The notes: generated by a model from the sequence alone, not told the origin. DNA of 9,459 bases from Clostridiales bacterium (GCA_019416265.1 DXXQ01000230.1:1-9459); one strand, 5' to 3'. Counted from the first letter of the stretch, positions 1-6,202 are shown. Translations and numbers: made by a program.

Positions 1-1023
1 ATGAACAAAAAAGTGATCAGTGCACTTCTGTGTACAGCAATGGTAGTAGCACCTGCAACAACAGCATTCGCAGGAACAGCAGACGGCAAAAAAATAGCAG
101 TCGTAACAAAAGCAGCCGGCAATCCTTACAATGAGAGAGAAGCACAGGGATTCCAGGAAATCATTGAGGCAGAAGGCGGAGAAGCCATTGTCAAACATCC
201 GGAGGCTCCGACAGCAGACGCACAGGTATCCGTAATCCAGTCCTTAATTTCTCAGGGCGTTGATTCTATCTGTATTGCAGCAAACGATGAGAACGCACTG
301 CAGGCAGCTCTGGAAGATGCTATGGCAGAGGGAATTAAGGTATCCTGCTTTGACTCCAAGGTAAATGCAGCAAGCCGCGCAACCTTTATAAACCAGGCCG
401 GTACCGTTGAGATCGGACAGGCTCTTATGGATGCAGTTCTTGATATCACAGGCGGCGAAGGCCAGTGGGCAATCCTTTCTGCAACTTCTCAGGCAGCAAA
501 CCAGAACGCATGGATCGAAGCTATGAAGAAGATCATGGAGGAAGATGAGAAATACAGCAAACTTGAGTTAGTAGAGGTTGCATACGGTGATGACGAGCCA
601 CAGAAATCTACAGACCAGACACAGGCGCTCCTTCAGAAATATCCGGATCTGAAAGTAATCTGTGCTCCTACAACTGTTGGTATCGCAGCAGCTGCAAAAG
701 TTCTTCAGGATTCTGATACATCCGTAAAATTAACAGGTCTTGGCTTACCATCTGAGATGGCTGAGTACATTGGCGATGATGATGAGCATTCCTGTCCATA
801 TATGTTCCTGTGGAATCCGACCGATTTAGGAAGCCTTGCAGCTTATACATCCATCGCACTTGTTAACGAAGAAATCACAGGCGCTGAAGGCGAAAAATTC
901 ACAGCTGGCGAAATGGGCGAATATGAAATCGTAGCAGCAGAAGATGGCGGTACAGAAGTCATCCTTGGCGCACCATTTAAATTTGATCCTTCTAACATCG
1001 AGGAGTGGAAATCCGTATATTAA
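1..1023 (+). CDS. rhaS: Rhamnose-type sugar ABC transporter substrate-binding protein (RhaS-like)
   Basis: This 340-residue exported protein should bind a sugar, probably L-rhamnose, outside the membrane and hand it to an ABC importer. Residues 1-24 look like a signal peptide: KK at 3-4, a hydrophobic core, and an Ala-Phe-Ala site at 22-24. After it comes a type 1 periplasmic-binding fold: KIAVVTKAAGNPYNEREAQG at 31-50 is the first strand and ligand loop, QGVDSICIAANDENAL (85-100) the typical hinge-side segment, and WNPTDLGSLA (271-280) the late C-lobe segment. The RhaS/AI-2 binding-protein subfamily is my recognition of overall pattern. The rhamnose assignment rests mainly on rhaM lying 41 bp downstream on the same strand. 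No ATPase or permease is visible, so they should lie upstream. The start is the first base of the window, so its ribosome binding site cannot be checked. Cys11 is too close to the N-terminus and in a poor context for a lipobox, so the protein seems not to be a lipoprotein. AI-2 or another sugar remains possible. Confidence 0.85.
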   Translation: MNKKVISALLCTAMVVAPATTAFAGTADGKKIAVVTKAAGNPYNEREAQGFQEIIEAEGGEAIVKHPEAPTADAQVSVIQSLISQGVDSICIAANDENALQAALEDAMAEGIKVSCFDSKVNAASRATFINQAGTVEIGQALMDAVLDITGGEGQWAILSATSQAANQNAWIEAMKKIMEEDEKYSKLELVEVAYGDDEPQKSTDQTQALLQKYPDLKVICAPTTVGIAAAAKVLQDSDTSVKLTGLGLPSEMAEYIGDDDEHSCPYMFLWNPTDLGSLAAYTSIALVNEEITGAEGEKFTAGEMGEYEIVAAEDGGTEVILGAPFKFDPSNIEEWKSVY

Positions 1024-1050
1024 TTCATTCGATCATTATTGAGCAGATCA

Positions 1051-1057
1051 GAAGGAG
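1051..1057 (+). promoter_or_regulatory. Ribosome binding site of rhaM
   Basis: GAAGGAG lies 7 bases before the ATG at 1065. It decides between this start and the upstream in-frame ATG at 1005, which lies inside rhaS and has no comparable site. Confidence 0.8.
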
Positions 1058-1064
1058 TTTTTAT

Positions 1065-1376
1065 ATGATCAAAGGATTTAAAATGAAATTATTTCCCGGA
1101 CAGGAAGAAGAATATGAACGTCGTCACAATCTTCTCTGGCCGGAAATGAAAGATATGATTCATGAACACGGCGGCAAGAATTACACGATTTTCCTTGACA
1201 GAGATACCCTGACTCTTTTCGGTTACATCGAAATTGAGGATGAGGAGCTTTGGGCAAAAGGCGCCGATACTGCCATTAACCGTAAATGGTGGGATTTCAT
1301 GGCAGACATTATGGAAACAAATCCGGACAACAGCCCGGTGAGCGTGGACTTAAAGACCGTATTTCATTTAGACTAA
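1065..1376 (+). CDS. rhaM: L-rhamnose mutarotase
   Basis: This 103-residue cytoplasmic enzyme interconverts the alpha and beta anomers of L-rhamnose, so that the imported sugar can enter the isomerase step. It matches Escherichia coli RhaM (YiiL) along its whole length: Y17 and the R19-R20-H21-N22 motif carry the counterparts of the catalytic Tyr18 and His22, followed by WPEM, HGGKNYTIFLD, a WW pair near residue 69, and NPDNSPVS near the C-terminus. The reading frame is open upstream to 1005, but the ATG at 1065 is chosen because GAAGGAG (1051-1057) sits 7 bases before it and because homologues begin at this Met. An upstream start would overlap rhaS and add about 20 residues unknown in the family. 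It is probably co-transcribed with rhaS and ends a rhamnose operon. Confidence is high because the family is short and its motifs are distinctive. Confidence 0.96.
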   Translation: MIKGFKMKLFPGQEEEYERRHNLLWPEMKDMIHEHGGKNYTIFLDRDTLTLFGYIEIEDEELWAKGADTAINRKWWDFMADIMETNPDNSPVSVDLKTVFHLD

Positions 1377-1377
1377 A

Positions 1378-1409
1378 AAGTTAAGATCAAGTTAAAAAGC
1401 GAAAAAGCG
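1378..1409 (+). repeat. Short direct repeats between rhaM and the AraC-family gene
   Basis: AAGTTAA occurs at 1378-1384 and again at 1389-1395, an 11-bp period. AAAAAGCG occurs in tandem at 1394-1401 and 1402-1409. AraC-family proteins often bind direct repeats on one face of the helix, so these could be operator half-sites for the regulator encoded just downstream. The stretch is A-rich and chance similarity is possible. Confidence 0.35.
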
Positions 1410-1444
1410 CTACTGTGCAGAAAATTTTCTGTGCGGCAGCGCTT
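1405..1444. terminator. 40-bp imperfect palindrome; probable terminator hairpin after rhaM
   Basis: The arms pair from AAGCGCT (1405-1411) with AGCGCTT (1438-1444) inward to a perfect core CAGAAAATTTTCTG (1418-1431). There is one A-C mismatch (1412/1437) and three G-U pairs (1414/1435, 1416/1433, 1417/1432). On the plus strand the hairpin is followed by only a broken T run (GGTTTGTGT). On the minus strand it is followed by TTTTTCGCTTTTT, a better terminator tail. It lies 28 bp after the rhaM stop and overlaps the place where a -35 box for the next gene would be, so an operator role is also possible. Confidence 0.55.
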
Positions 1445-1452
1445 GGTTTGTG

Positions 1453-1458
1453 TATAAT
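1453..1458 (+). promoter_or_regulatory. Candidate -10 box for the AraC-family gene
   Basis: A perfect TATAAT lies 64 bases before the ATG at 1523. No good -35 box stands 16-18 bases upstream (TGTGCG at 17), and that position is inside the palindrome 1405-1444. A weak -35 would fit a promoter that needs an activator, but a chance TATAAT cannot be excluded. Confidence 0.45.
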
Positions 1459-1522
1459 AGAAAATGGATATAAAAAAGCTATGTAGGATGAACGGCCGGA
1501 AAAAAGGAAAGGAAGGACAACT

Positions 1523-2503
1523 ATGCAGCAGGCGCTTTTGGAAAAACTGAGGGAAATTACAGAGGAAGAAAAGAAAATTCTCGATGGGGAAGCCGTGGAT
1601 CAGGCCCTTTATACGTCAGGCACAGATTTTACAGTGGACAGTAAAAAAATGCTTGAGGAGGGAAAGCTGATCGCAGTGCGGACACATACAAGATTCGTAC
1701 ATTTTCCCCTGCATCGTCACAATTATATAGAGGTTCTCTATGTGTGCCAGGGCTCTCTTACCAATATTATCGGGGGAAGAGAAGTGGTGGTCAAAAAGGG
1801 GGAGCTTCTCTTTCTGAATCAGTTTACCCGCCACGAGATCCTGGAGGCGGGAGAAAGCGACATTGCCATTAATTTCATGGTTCTGCCGGAATTTTTTGAT
1901 GTGGCCTATTCCATGGCCGGGAGCAACAATGTGCTCGCGGATTTTCTGGTAAATATGCTGCGGCGGGACGAAGAAAGAGGGGAATATCTTCATTTCAAAG
2001 TTTCCGAGGTATTGCAGATCCAGAATCTTCTGGAAAATATAATCTATTCTCTTGTCACAGGGAAAAGAGACGACAGCCGCATTAATCAGACGACCATGGG
2101 ACTTATTTTCCTTTATCTTGTGGATTCGGTCCAGTATGTGGAAATGCGTCTCCCAAACCAGTACGAAAATATGATCTCCATGACAACTCTGGACTATATT
2201 GAACAGAAATATAAGACTGCCACCCTGACGGAGCTCTGCGGCATCCTGCACCAGCCCATGCATGTGCTGAGCAAGATGATCAAGAAAAATACAGGTTTTA
2301 ATTTCAAAGAGCTTCTTCAGCGCAAACGTCTGAATAAGGCGGTAGAGCTTATCTGTGACACAGATCTCCCGGTAAGCGACATCATTGCAGCCGTAGGATA
2401 CGAAAACAACAGCTATTTTCACCGGGTTTTCCGGGAACGTTATCATATGACTCCCGGAGAATTCCGCCGGAAAAACAGCAGGCAGGATAAAGTATGGCTG
2501 TAA
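1523..2503 (+). CDS. AraC-family transcriptional regulator with N-terminal cupin sensor
   Basis: This 326-residue protein is a predicted one-component DNA-binding regulator, probably responding to a small carbohydrate. A cupin-like sensor domain spans about residues 45-130, with H60, H64 and H66 in HFPLHRHNYIEVLYV and a glycine-rich turn after it. The C-terminal 100 residues hold the double helix-turn-helix DNA-binding domain: TLTELCGILHQPMHVLSKMI (234-253) is the first, and VSDIIAAVGYENNSYFHRVF (284-303) followed by the MTPGEFRR ending (309-316) is the family signature. GGAAGGA (1511-1517) precedes the ATG by 5 bases. The gene follows a rhamnose operon on the same strand, so rhamnose control is a reasonable guess, but nothing in the sensor proves it. 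A GNAT gene follows after 28 bp and may be co-transcribed. The length is usual for this cupin subtype. Confidence 0.9.
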   Translation: MQQALLEKLREITEEEKKILDGEAVDQALYTSGTDFTVDSKKMLEEGKLIAVRTHTRFVHFPLHRHNYIEVLYVCQGSLTNIIGGREVVVKKGELLFLNQFTRHEILEAGESDIAINFMVLPEFFDVAYSMAGSNNVLADFLVNMLRRDEERGEYLHFKVSEVLQIQNLLENIIYSLVTGKRDDSRINQTTMGLIFLYLVDSVQYVEMRLPNQYENMISMTTLDYIEQKYKTATLTELCGILHQPMHVLSKMIKKNTGFNFKELLQRKRLNKAVELICDTDLPVSDIIAAVGYENNSYFHRVFRERYHMTPGEFRRKNSRQDKVWL

Positions 2504-2531
2504 ACAGTTTTTTTGATAAGGAGAATGGGAA

Positions 2532-3005
2532 ATGAAGATTAGACGAGCTACGGAAAAAGACATACCGGAACTGATTGATTTATTAAAGCAGGTACTGGAG
2601 ATTCATGCGGACATAAGACCGGATATTTTCATTCCGGGAACTACGAAATATACAAAGGATGAGCTTGCGGAAATGCTGAAGGATGATTCCAAACCTGTTT
2701 ATGTGGCTGTGGATGAGCAGGATATATGCAGAGGGTATGCTTTCTGCCAGTTGAGAGAGCAGCCGTTTTCCACAAATATGGTACCATTTACTTCGTTTTT
2801 TATAGATGATCTATGTGTGGATGAAAAAGCAAGAGGAAGGCACATCGGAGAACAGCTTTTTGAATATATAAAAGGGGAAGCGAAGCGTCAGGGCTGCTAT
2901 GAAATAACTCTTAACGTGTGGGCCGGAAACACCTCCGCAGAAAGATTTTATGAAAAAATGGGGATGAAAACCAAAAAGAGGCAGATGGAGTATGTCCTGG
3001 ATTAG
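2532..3005 (+). CDS. GNAT-family N-acetyltransferase
   Basis: This 157-residue cytoplasmic enzyme should transfer an acetyl group from acetyl-CoA to an amine. The substrate is unknown. The N-terminal MKIRRATEKDIPELIDLL is the usual GNAT beta1-alpha1 start. The acetyl-CoA motif A is IDDLCVDEKARGRHIGEQLF (91-110), with the pyrophosphate loop R101-G-R-H-I-G106. The first glycine of the R-x-x-G-x-G/A consensus is replaced by His104. Motif B is N133-TSAERFYEKMGM, which supplies the Asn and Tyr commonly seen near CoA. AAGGAG (2518-2523) is 8 bases before the ATG. The gene follows the AraC-family gene by 28 bp with no visible terminator between them, so a two-gene transcript is likely. It may act on a small metabolite or a protein N-terminus; the sequence does not say which. 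Confidence 0.9.
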   Translation: MKIRRATEKDIPELIDLLKQVLEIHADIRPDIFIPGTTKYTKDELAEMLKDDSKPVYVAVDEQDICRGYAFCQLREQPFSTNMVPFTSFFIDDLCVDEKARGRHIGEQLFEYIKGEAKRQGCYEITLNVWAGNTSAERFYEKMGMKTKKRQMEYVLD

Positions 3006-3161
3006 TACCATACAGGAAAGGGAGTTCTGGGAAGATAGTTCCGCATGAATTTCAAAGCGGAGACAAACCAAAAAAATTTTTAGATACCATAATAAAAATT
3101 TAGAAAATTTAATGAATCGTATCAAGGAAAGAAATTATTATAGAATAATTTGGAAAAATAG
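3006..3161. other. AT-rich intergenic region upstream of the BMP operon promoter
   Basis: I see no gene here. From about 3070 the sequence is strongly AT-rich, with A and T runs (AAAAAAATTTTT at 3070-3081) just upstream of a strong promoter, which would suit an UP-element-like or curved-DNA role. TCCGC/GCGGA (3040-3044 and 3057-3061) can form a small hairpin but lacks a T run, so no convincing terminator for the GNAT gene is visible. Confidence 0.4.
3132..3151. promoter_or_regulatory. Inverted repeat upstream of the BMP operon -35 box
   Basis: AAATTATT (3132-3139) and AATAATTT (3144-3151) are perfect 8-bp inverted arms around ATAG. The repeat ends 10 bp before the -35 box and shares the AATAAT/ATTATT half-site with the palindrome over the -10 box. 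It may be a second operator, although AT-rich DNA gives such repeats by chance. Confidence 0.4.
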
Positions 3162-3190
3162 TTGACAATCTCCTTTAATTTACCTACAAT
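3162..3190 (+). promoter_or_regulatory. Strong sigma-A-type promoter of the BMP transporter operon
   Basis: The -35 box is a perfect TTGACA (3162-3167). A 17-bp spacer leads to TACAAT (3185-3190), one base from consensus. Transcription should start near 3197, giving a leader of about 60 nt, too short for a full purine riboswitch. The next gene has a perfect AAAGGAGG (3244-3251), 8 bases before its ATG. Confidence 0.88.
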
Positions 3191-3202
3191 AATAGTATTA
3201 TT
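3188..3202. promoter_or_regulatory. Perfect palindrome over the -10/start site (candidate operator)
   Basis: AATAATA-G-TATTATT is a perfect 7-bp-arm inverted repeat that covers the end of the -10 box and the predicted start site. A repressor bound here would block RNA polymerase. The cognate regulator is not identifiable; none is encoded next to the operon apart from the AraC-type gene at 1523-2503, whose family usually uses direct repeats. Confidence 0.5.
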
Positions 3203-3259
3203 CAACGTACCAGAGTGCGTGAAAAAAGAAAAAACAAATAAATAAAGGAGGTTTCAGTT

Positions 3260-4546
3260 ATGAAGAAGAGCATGAAAAAATTTGTCAGTCTTTTACTGGC
3301 AGCAGTCATGGTCGTATCCGTATTTGCGTTCAACACCGTTGTGTTTGCAGATGCAGACCCTGATTTCAAAATCGGTGTGATCCTGATCGGTGACGAGACA
3401 GAAGGATATTCCACTGCTCACATTAACGGAATTAAAGAAGCAGCGAAAGAATTAGGTATTGATGAAGGGAATATTATCTGGAAATATAAAGTTCCGGAAG
3501 ATTCCACAGCTTACGATTCCGCAATCGACCTTGTAGGTCAGGGATGCCAGCTTGTAATTTCTAACAGCTACGGACATCAGACATACATGGTACAGGCGGC
3601 AATGGACTATCCGGACACAACATTTGTTGCTATGACAGGTGATTTTGCAGCAATCAGCGGATGCCCGAACTTCAAGAATGCATTCACAGGTATCTACGAA
3701 TCCCGTTATGTATCCGGTGTTGTTGCCGGTCTGAAATTAAAAGAGCTTATGGAGGACGGTACACTGACACCTGAGACACAGCCGGAAAGCTTTGATGAGG
3801 ACGGCAATGTTAAGGTTGGTTATGTAGGCGCATTCAGCTATGCAGAGGTTGTTTCCGGATATACAGCATTCTTCCTTGGAATCCGCAGTGTAGTTCCGAA
3901 CACCGTAATGGAAGTAAAATATACAAACTCCTGGTTCGATATTGACAAAGAGGGTGCAGCAGCAGAGGCTCTTATTGCAAACGGTGCAGTGATCATCGGT
4001 CAGCATGCAGACTCCACAGGAGCTCCGGCAGCAACTCAGAAGCTTCTGGACTCCGGCAAGATCTGCTACTCTGTAGGCTATAACATCGATATGCTTGAGA
4101 CAGCTCCTACAGCAGCTCTTACATCTGCTACAAACAACTGGGCAGCTTATTACAAACATGCTTTTGAAACGGTTATGAACGGCGAGGAGCTGGAAGCTGA
4201 CTGGGCAAAAGGCTACAGCGAAGACGCAGTAGGAATTACACCGTTTGGTGAGTCCTGTGCAGAAGGCACAGCAGAATACATTGCAGATGTAGAAGCTCAG
4301 TTAAAAGACGGTTCACTTCATGTATTTGATACTTCTACATTTACAGTAGACGGCAAAGAAGTTACAACGGCTCAGTGCGACCTGTCCTTCCTGGACTTCA
4401 CAACAAATCCTCCGACACCGGTTTACGAGGGAGAAACTGTAGAGGCGATCAAGGACGGTTACTTCGCAGAATCTGAATTCAGAAGCGCTCCGTACTTTAC
4501 TCTGCGCATCGACGGAATCACAGAGGATGAAGAAGCTGCTGAATAA
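3260..4546 (+). CDS. BMP-family ABC transporter substrate-binding protein (probable nucleoside binding)
   Basis: This 428-residue exported protein is the ligand receptor of the importer encoded by the next three genes. Residues 1-30 form a signal peptide (KK at 2-3 and 6-7, a long hydrophobic core, Val-Phe-Ala at 28-30). The mature part begins DADPDFKIGVILIGDETEGYS (31-51), the first strand and ligand loop of a type 1 binding fold. GYVGAFSYAEVVSGYTAFF (187-205) and GAVIIGQHADSTGAPAATQK (242-261) are typical of the BMP/PnrA family. Known members bind purine nucleosides (Treponema PnrA) or riboflavin (RfuA), so the ligand is inferred. About 75 residues follow the usual domain end (350-428), including ESEFRSAPYFTLRIDGI (405-421). 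There is no cysteine in the signal region, so it does not look like a lipoprotein, which is unusual for a Gram-positive binding protein. AAAGGAGG at 3244-3251 fixes the start. Confidence 0.9.
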   Translation: MKKSMKKFVSLLLAAVMVVSVFAFNTVVFADADPDFKIGVILIGDETEGYSTAHINGIKEAAKELGIDEGNIIWKYKVPEDSTAYDSAIDLVGQGCQLVISNSYGHQTYMVQAAMDYPDTTFVAMTGDFAAISGCPNFKNAFTGIYESRYVSGVVAGLKLKELMEDGTLTPETQPESFDEDGNVKVGYVGAFSYAEVVSGYTAFFLGIRSVVPNTVMEVKYTNSWFDIDKEGAAAEALIANGAVIIGQHADSTGAPAATQKLLDSGKICYSVGYNIDMLETAPTAALTSATNNWAAYYKHAFETVMNGEELEADWAKGYSEDAVGITPFGESCAEGTAEYIADVEAQLKDGSLHVFDTSTFTVDGKEVTTAQCDLSFLDFTTNPPTPVYEGETVEAIKDGYFAESEFRSAPYFTLRIDGITEDEEAAE

Positions 4547-4571
4547 TTGAGAAATGATTTTTCCTAATCAG

Positions 4572-4600
4572 AAAGGGAAGCTTCGTGCTTCCCTTTGTTT
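4572..4600 (+). terminator. Intra-operon hairpin terminator after the BMP binding-protein gene
   Basis: AAAGGGAAGC (4572-4581) and GCTTCCCTTT (4587-4596) form a perfect 10-bp stem with a 5-base loop, followed by GTTT. It sits 25 bp after the stop. As the transporter genes continue downstream with no clear new promoter, it probably works as a leaky terminator or mRNA 3'-end stabiliser, leaving more binding-protein than membrane-component message. Confidence 0.75.
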
Positions 4601-4607
4601 GGTTGCG

Positions 4608-4626
4608 CGGCTGTTCCATACAGCCG
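4608..4626 (+). repeat. Second small hairpin in the intra-operon gap
   Basis: CGGCTG (4608-4613) and CAGCCG (4621-4626) pair perfectly around TTCCATA. No T run follows, so it is not a terminator on its own. It lies 19 bases before the GGAGG of the ATPase gene and might protect the 5' end of a processed downstream message. Confidence 0.4.
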
Positions 4627-4660
4627 GTTATGATAAAGAAAGGAAGGAGGCACAAGATTT

Positions 4661-6202
4661 ATGGAATATGCAGTACAGCTTAAAAATGTAACAAAAACAT
4701 TTGGCAAAGTTGTGGCAAATAAGAATGTGTCGCTGGATATTAGAAAAGGTGAGATACTGTCGCTCCTGGGGGAAAACGGCAGCGGCAAGACGACTTTAAT
4801 GAACATGATCGCCGGAATTTACTATCCGGATGAAGGAGAGATCATGATCAACGGAAAGGCGGAGGAAATCCGCTCTCCCAGAGATGCGTACAATCTGGGA
4901 ATCGGCATGATCCATCAGCACTTTAAGCTGATCGATGTCTTTACTGCAGTGGAGAACATTGCTCTTGGTCTTGATAAAAAAGAAAAATTCGATATGAAAG
5001 CCATCGAGGCGAAAACAAAGGAAATCTGTGAGAAATATCATTTTGATCTGAATCTGGAGCAGAAGGTTTATGAGATGAGCGTTTCTCAGAAGCAGACTCT
5101 GGAAATTGTGAAGGTTCTGTACCGCGGGGCAGATATTCTGATCCTGGACGAGCCCACAGCAGTACTTACTCCTCAGGAGACGGAACGTCTTTTTGAGGTG
5201 ATCCGTAACATGAAGGCAGATAACAAATCCGTTATTATCATCACACATAAGCTGCACGAGGTGCTGGAAATCTCTGACCGGGTTGCGATTCTTCGAAAGG
5301 GCGAATATGTAGGAACTGTTGAAACGAAGGATGCCACAACAGGCTCTCTCACAGAGATGATGGTGGGCAAAAAAGTGTCCCTGAATATCGAACGTTCCCA
5401 GCCGGTAAATCCGGTGAAACGCCTTGAGGTCAAAAACCTCTCTGTATACAATAAAGAGAATGTACAGGTACTTAAAAACGTCAGCTTCGATGCCTACGGC
5501 GGTGAAATCCTTGGAATTGCCGGAATCTCAGGAAACGGTCAGAAGGAGCTTCTGGAGGCGATTGCCGGGCTTCAGATTACCGCTGAGGGAAGCAGCGTAA
5601 CCTTCTATGAAAGAGGAAAAGAAGACAAGCCTATCGAGCTGATCGGAAAAACACCGAAAAAGATCCGCGACGCAGGCGTACACCTGGCTTTCGTTCCGGA
5701 AGACCGTCTTGGAATGGGTCTGGTAGGTTCTATGGGAATGACAGGAAATATGCTTCTTAAGAGCTACGGAAACGGACACTCTATTCTTACAGATGTAAAA
5801 GCTCCCAAGAAGCTTGCGGAAAAGGTAAAAGACGAGCTGGAGGTTGTGACTCCCAGCATCAACACGCCGGTATCCCGTTTGTCCGGCGGAAATGTACAGA
5901 AAGTTCTGGTAGGACGTGAGATCGCAGAGCAGCCGACAGTTTTGATGACAGCCTACGCAGTGCGCGGTCTGGACATCAATACCTCCTATACGATCTACAA
6001 TCTCTTTAATGAGGAGAAAAAACAAGGCTCTGCAGTTATCTATGTAGGCGAGGATCTGGACGTTCTCATCGATCTCTGTGACAGAATCCTTGTTCTTTGC
6101 GATGGACAAGTAAACGGAATCGTAGACGGACGAAAGACAACCAAAGAGGAAGTGGGACTTCTGATGACCAATCTTAAAAAGGGAGGCGCCGAAAATGAGT
6201 AA
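4661..6202 (+). CDS. ABC transporter ATP-binding protein with two fused nucleotide-binding domains (BMP/nucleoside type)
   Basis: This 513-residue peripheral membrane protein powers the importer made by the two permease genes downstream. Domain 1 has Walker A GENGSGKT (37-44), Q-loop Gln86, Walker B ILILDEPT (159-166) and switch His196. Its signature is the degenerate VSQKQ (141-145). Domain 2 has a canonical signature LSGGN (407-411), but its Walker A is GISGNGQK (288-295) with Gln at the lysine place, its Walker B region reads VLMTAYAVRGLD (427-438) without the Asp-Glu pair, and Glu464 stands at the switch-His position. Together they make one complete ATP site (Walker A/B of domain 1 with LSGGN of domain 2) and one degenerate site. 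Loss of Lys/Glu/His in domain 2 is common in relatives of YufO/NupO; the AYAV sequence is further from what I know. GGAGG (4646-4650) precedes the ATG by 10 bases. The next gene overlaps the stop by 8 bp. Confidence 0.93.
   Translation: MEYAVQLKNVTKTFGKVVANKNVSLDIRKGEILSLLGENGSGKTTLMNMIAGIYYPDEGEIMINGKAEEIRSPRDAYNLGIGMIHQHFKLIDVFTAVENIALGLDKKEKFDMKAIEAKTKEICEKYHFDLNLEQKVYEMSVSQKQTLEIVKVLYRGADILILDEPTAVLTPQETERLFEVIRNMKADNKSVIIITHKLHEVLEISDRVAILRKGEYVGTVETKDATTGSLTEMMVGKKVSLNIERSQPVNPVKRLEVKNLSVYNKENVQVLKNVSFDAYGGEILGIAGISGNGQKELLEAIAGLQITAEGSSVTFYERGKEDKPIELIGKTPKKIRDAGVHLAFVPEDRLGMGLVGSMGMTGNMLLKSYGNGHSILTDVKAPKKLAEKVKDELEVVTPSINTPVSRLSGGNVQKVLVGREIAEQPTVLMTAYAVRGLDINTSYTIYNLFNEEKKQGSAVIYVGEDLDVLIDLCDRILVLCDGQVNGIVDGRKTTKEEVGLLMTNLKKGGAENE

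Noticed and set aside
1464..1550. Possible short upstream frame (28 codons) overlapping the AraC start
   Set aside because: There is no ribosome binding site, the frame is different, and its basic low-complexity product comes from the A/G-rich Shine-Dalgarno region.
1616..2563. Long minus-strand reading frame (315 codons) opposite the AraC-family gene
   Set aside because: It lies fully antisense to a gene with clear AraC domains and has no recognisable domain; its composition is what an antisense frame would give.
3040..3061. Hairpin TCCGC/GCGGA as terminator of the GNAT gene
   Set aside because: The stem is only 5 bp with a 12-base loop and no adjacent T run, too weak to call.
3197..3259. 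Riboswitch in the BMP operon leader
   Set aside because: The leader is only about 60 nt and shows no three-way junction or conserved purine-riboswitch core.
3737..4159. Cysteine-rich minus-strand frame opposite the BMP gene
   Set aside because: The cysteines arise from reading the many GCA (Ala) codons antisense (TGC). There is no domain and the sense gene is certain.
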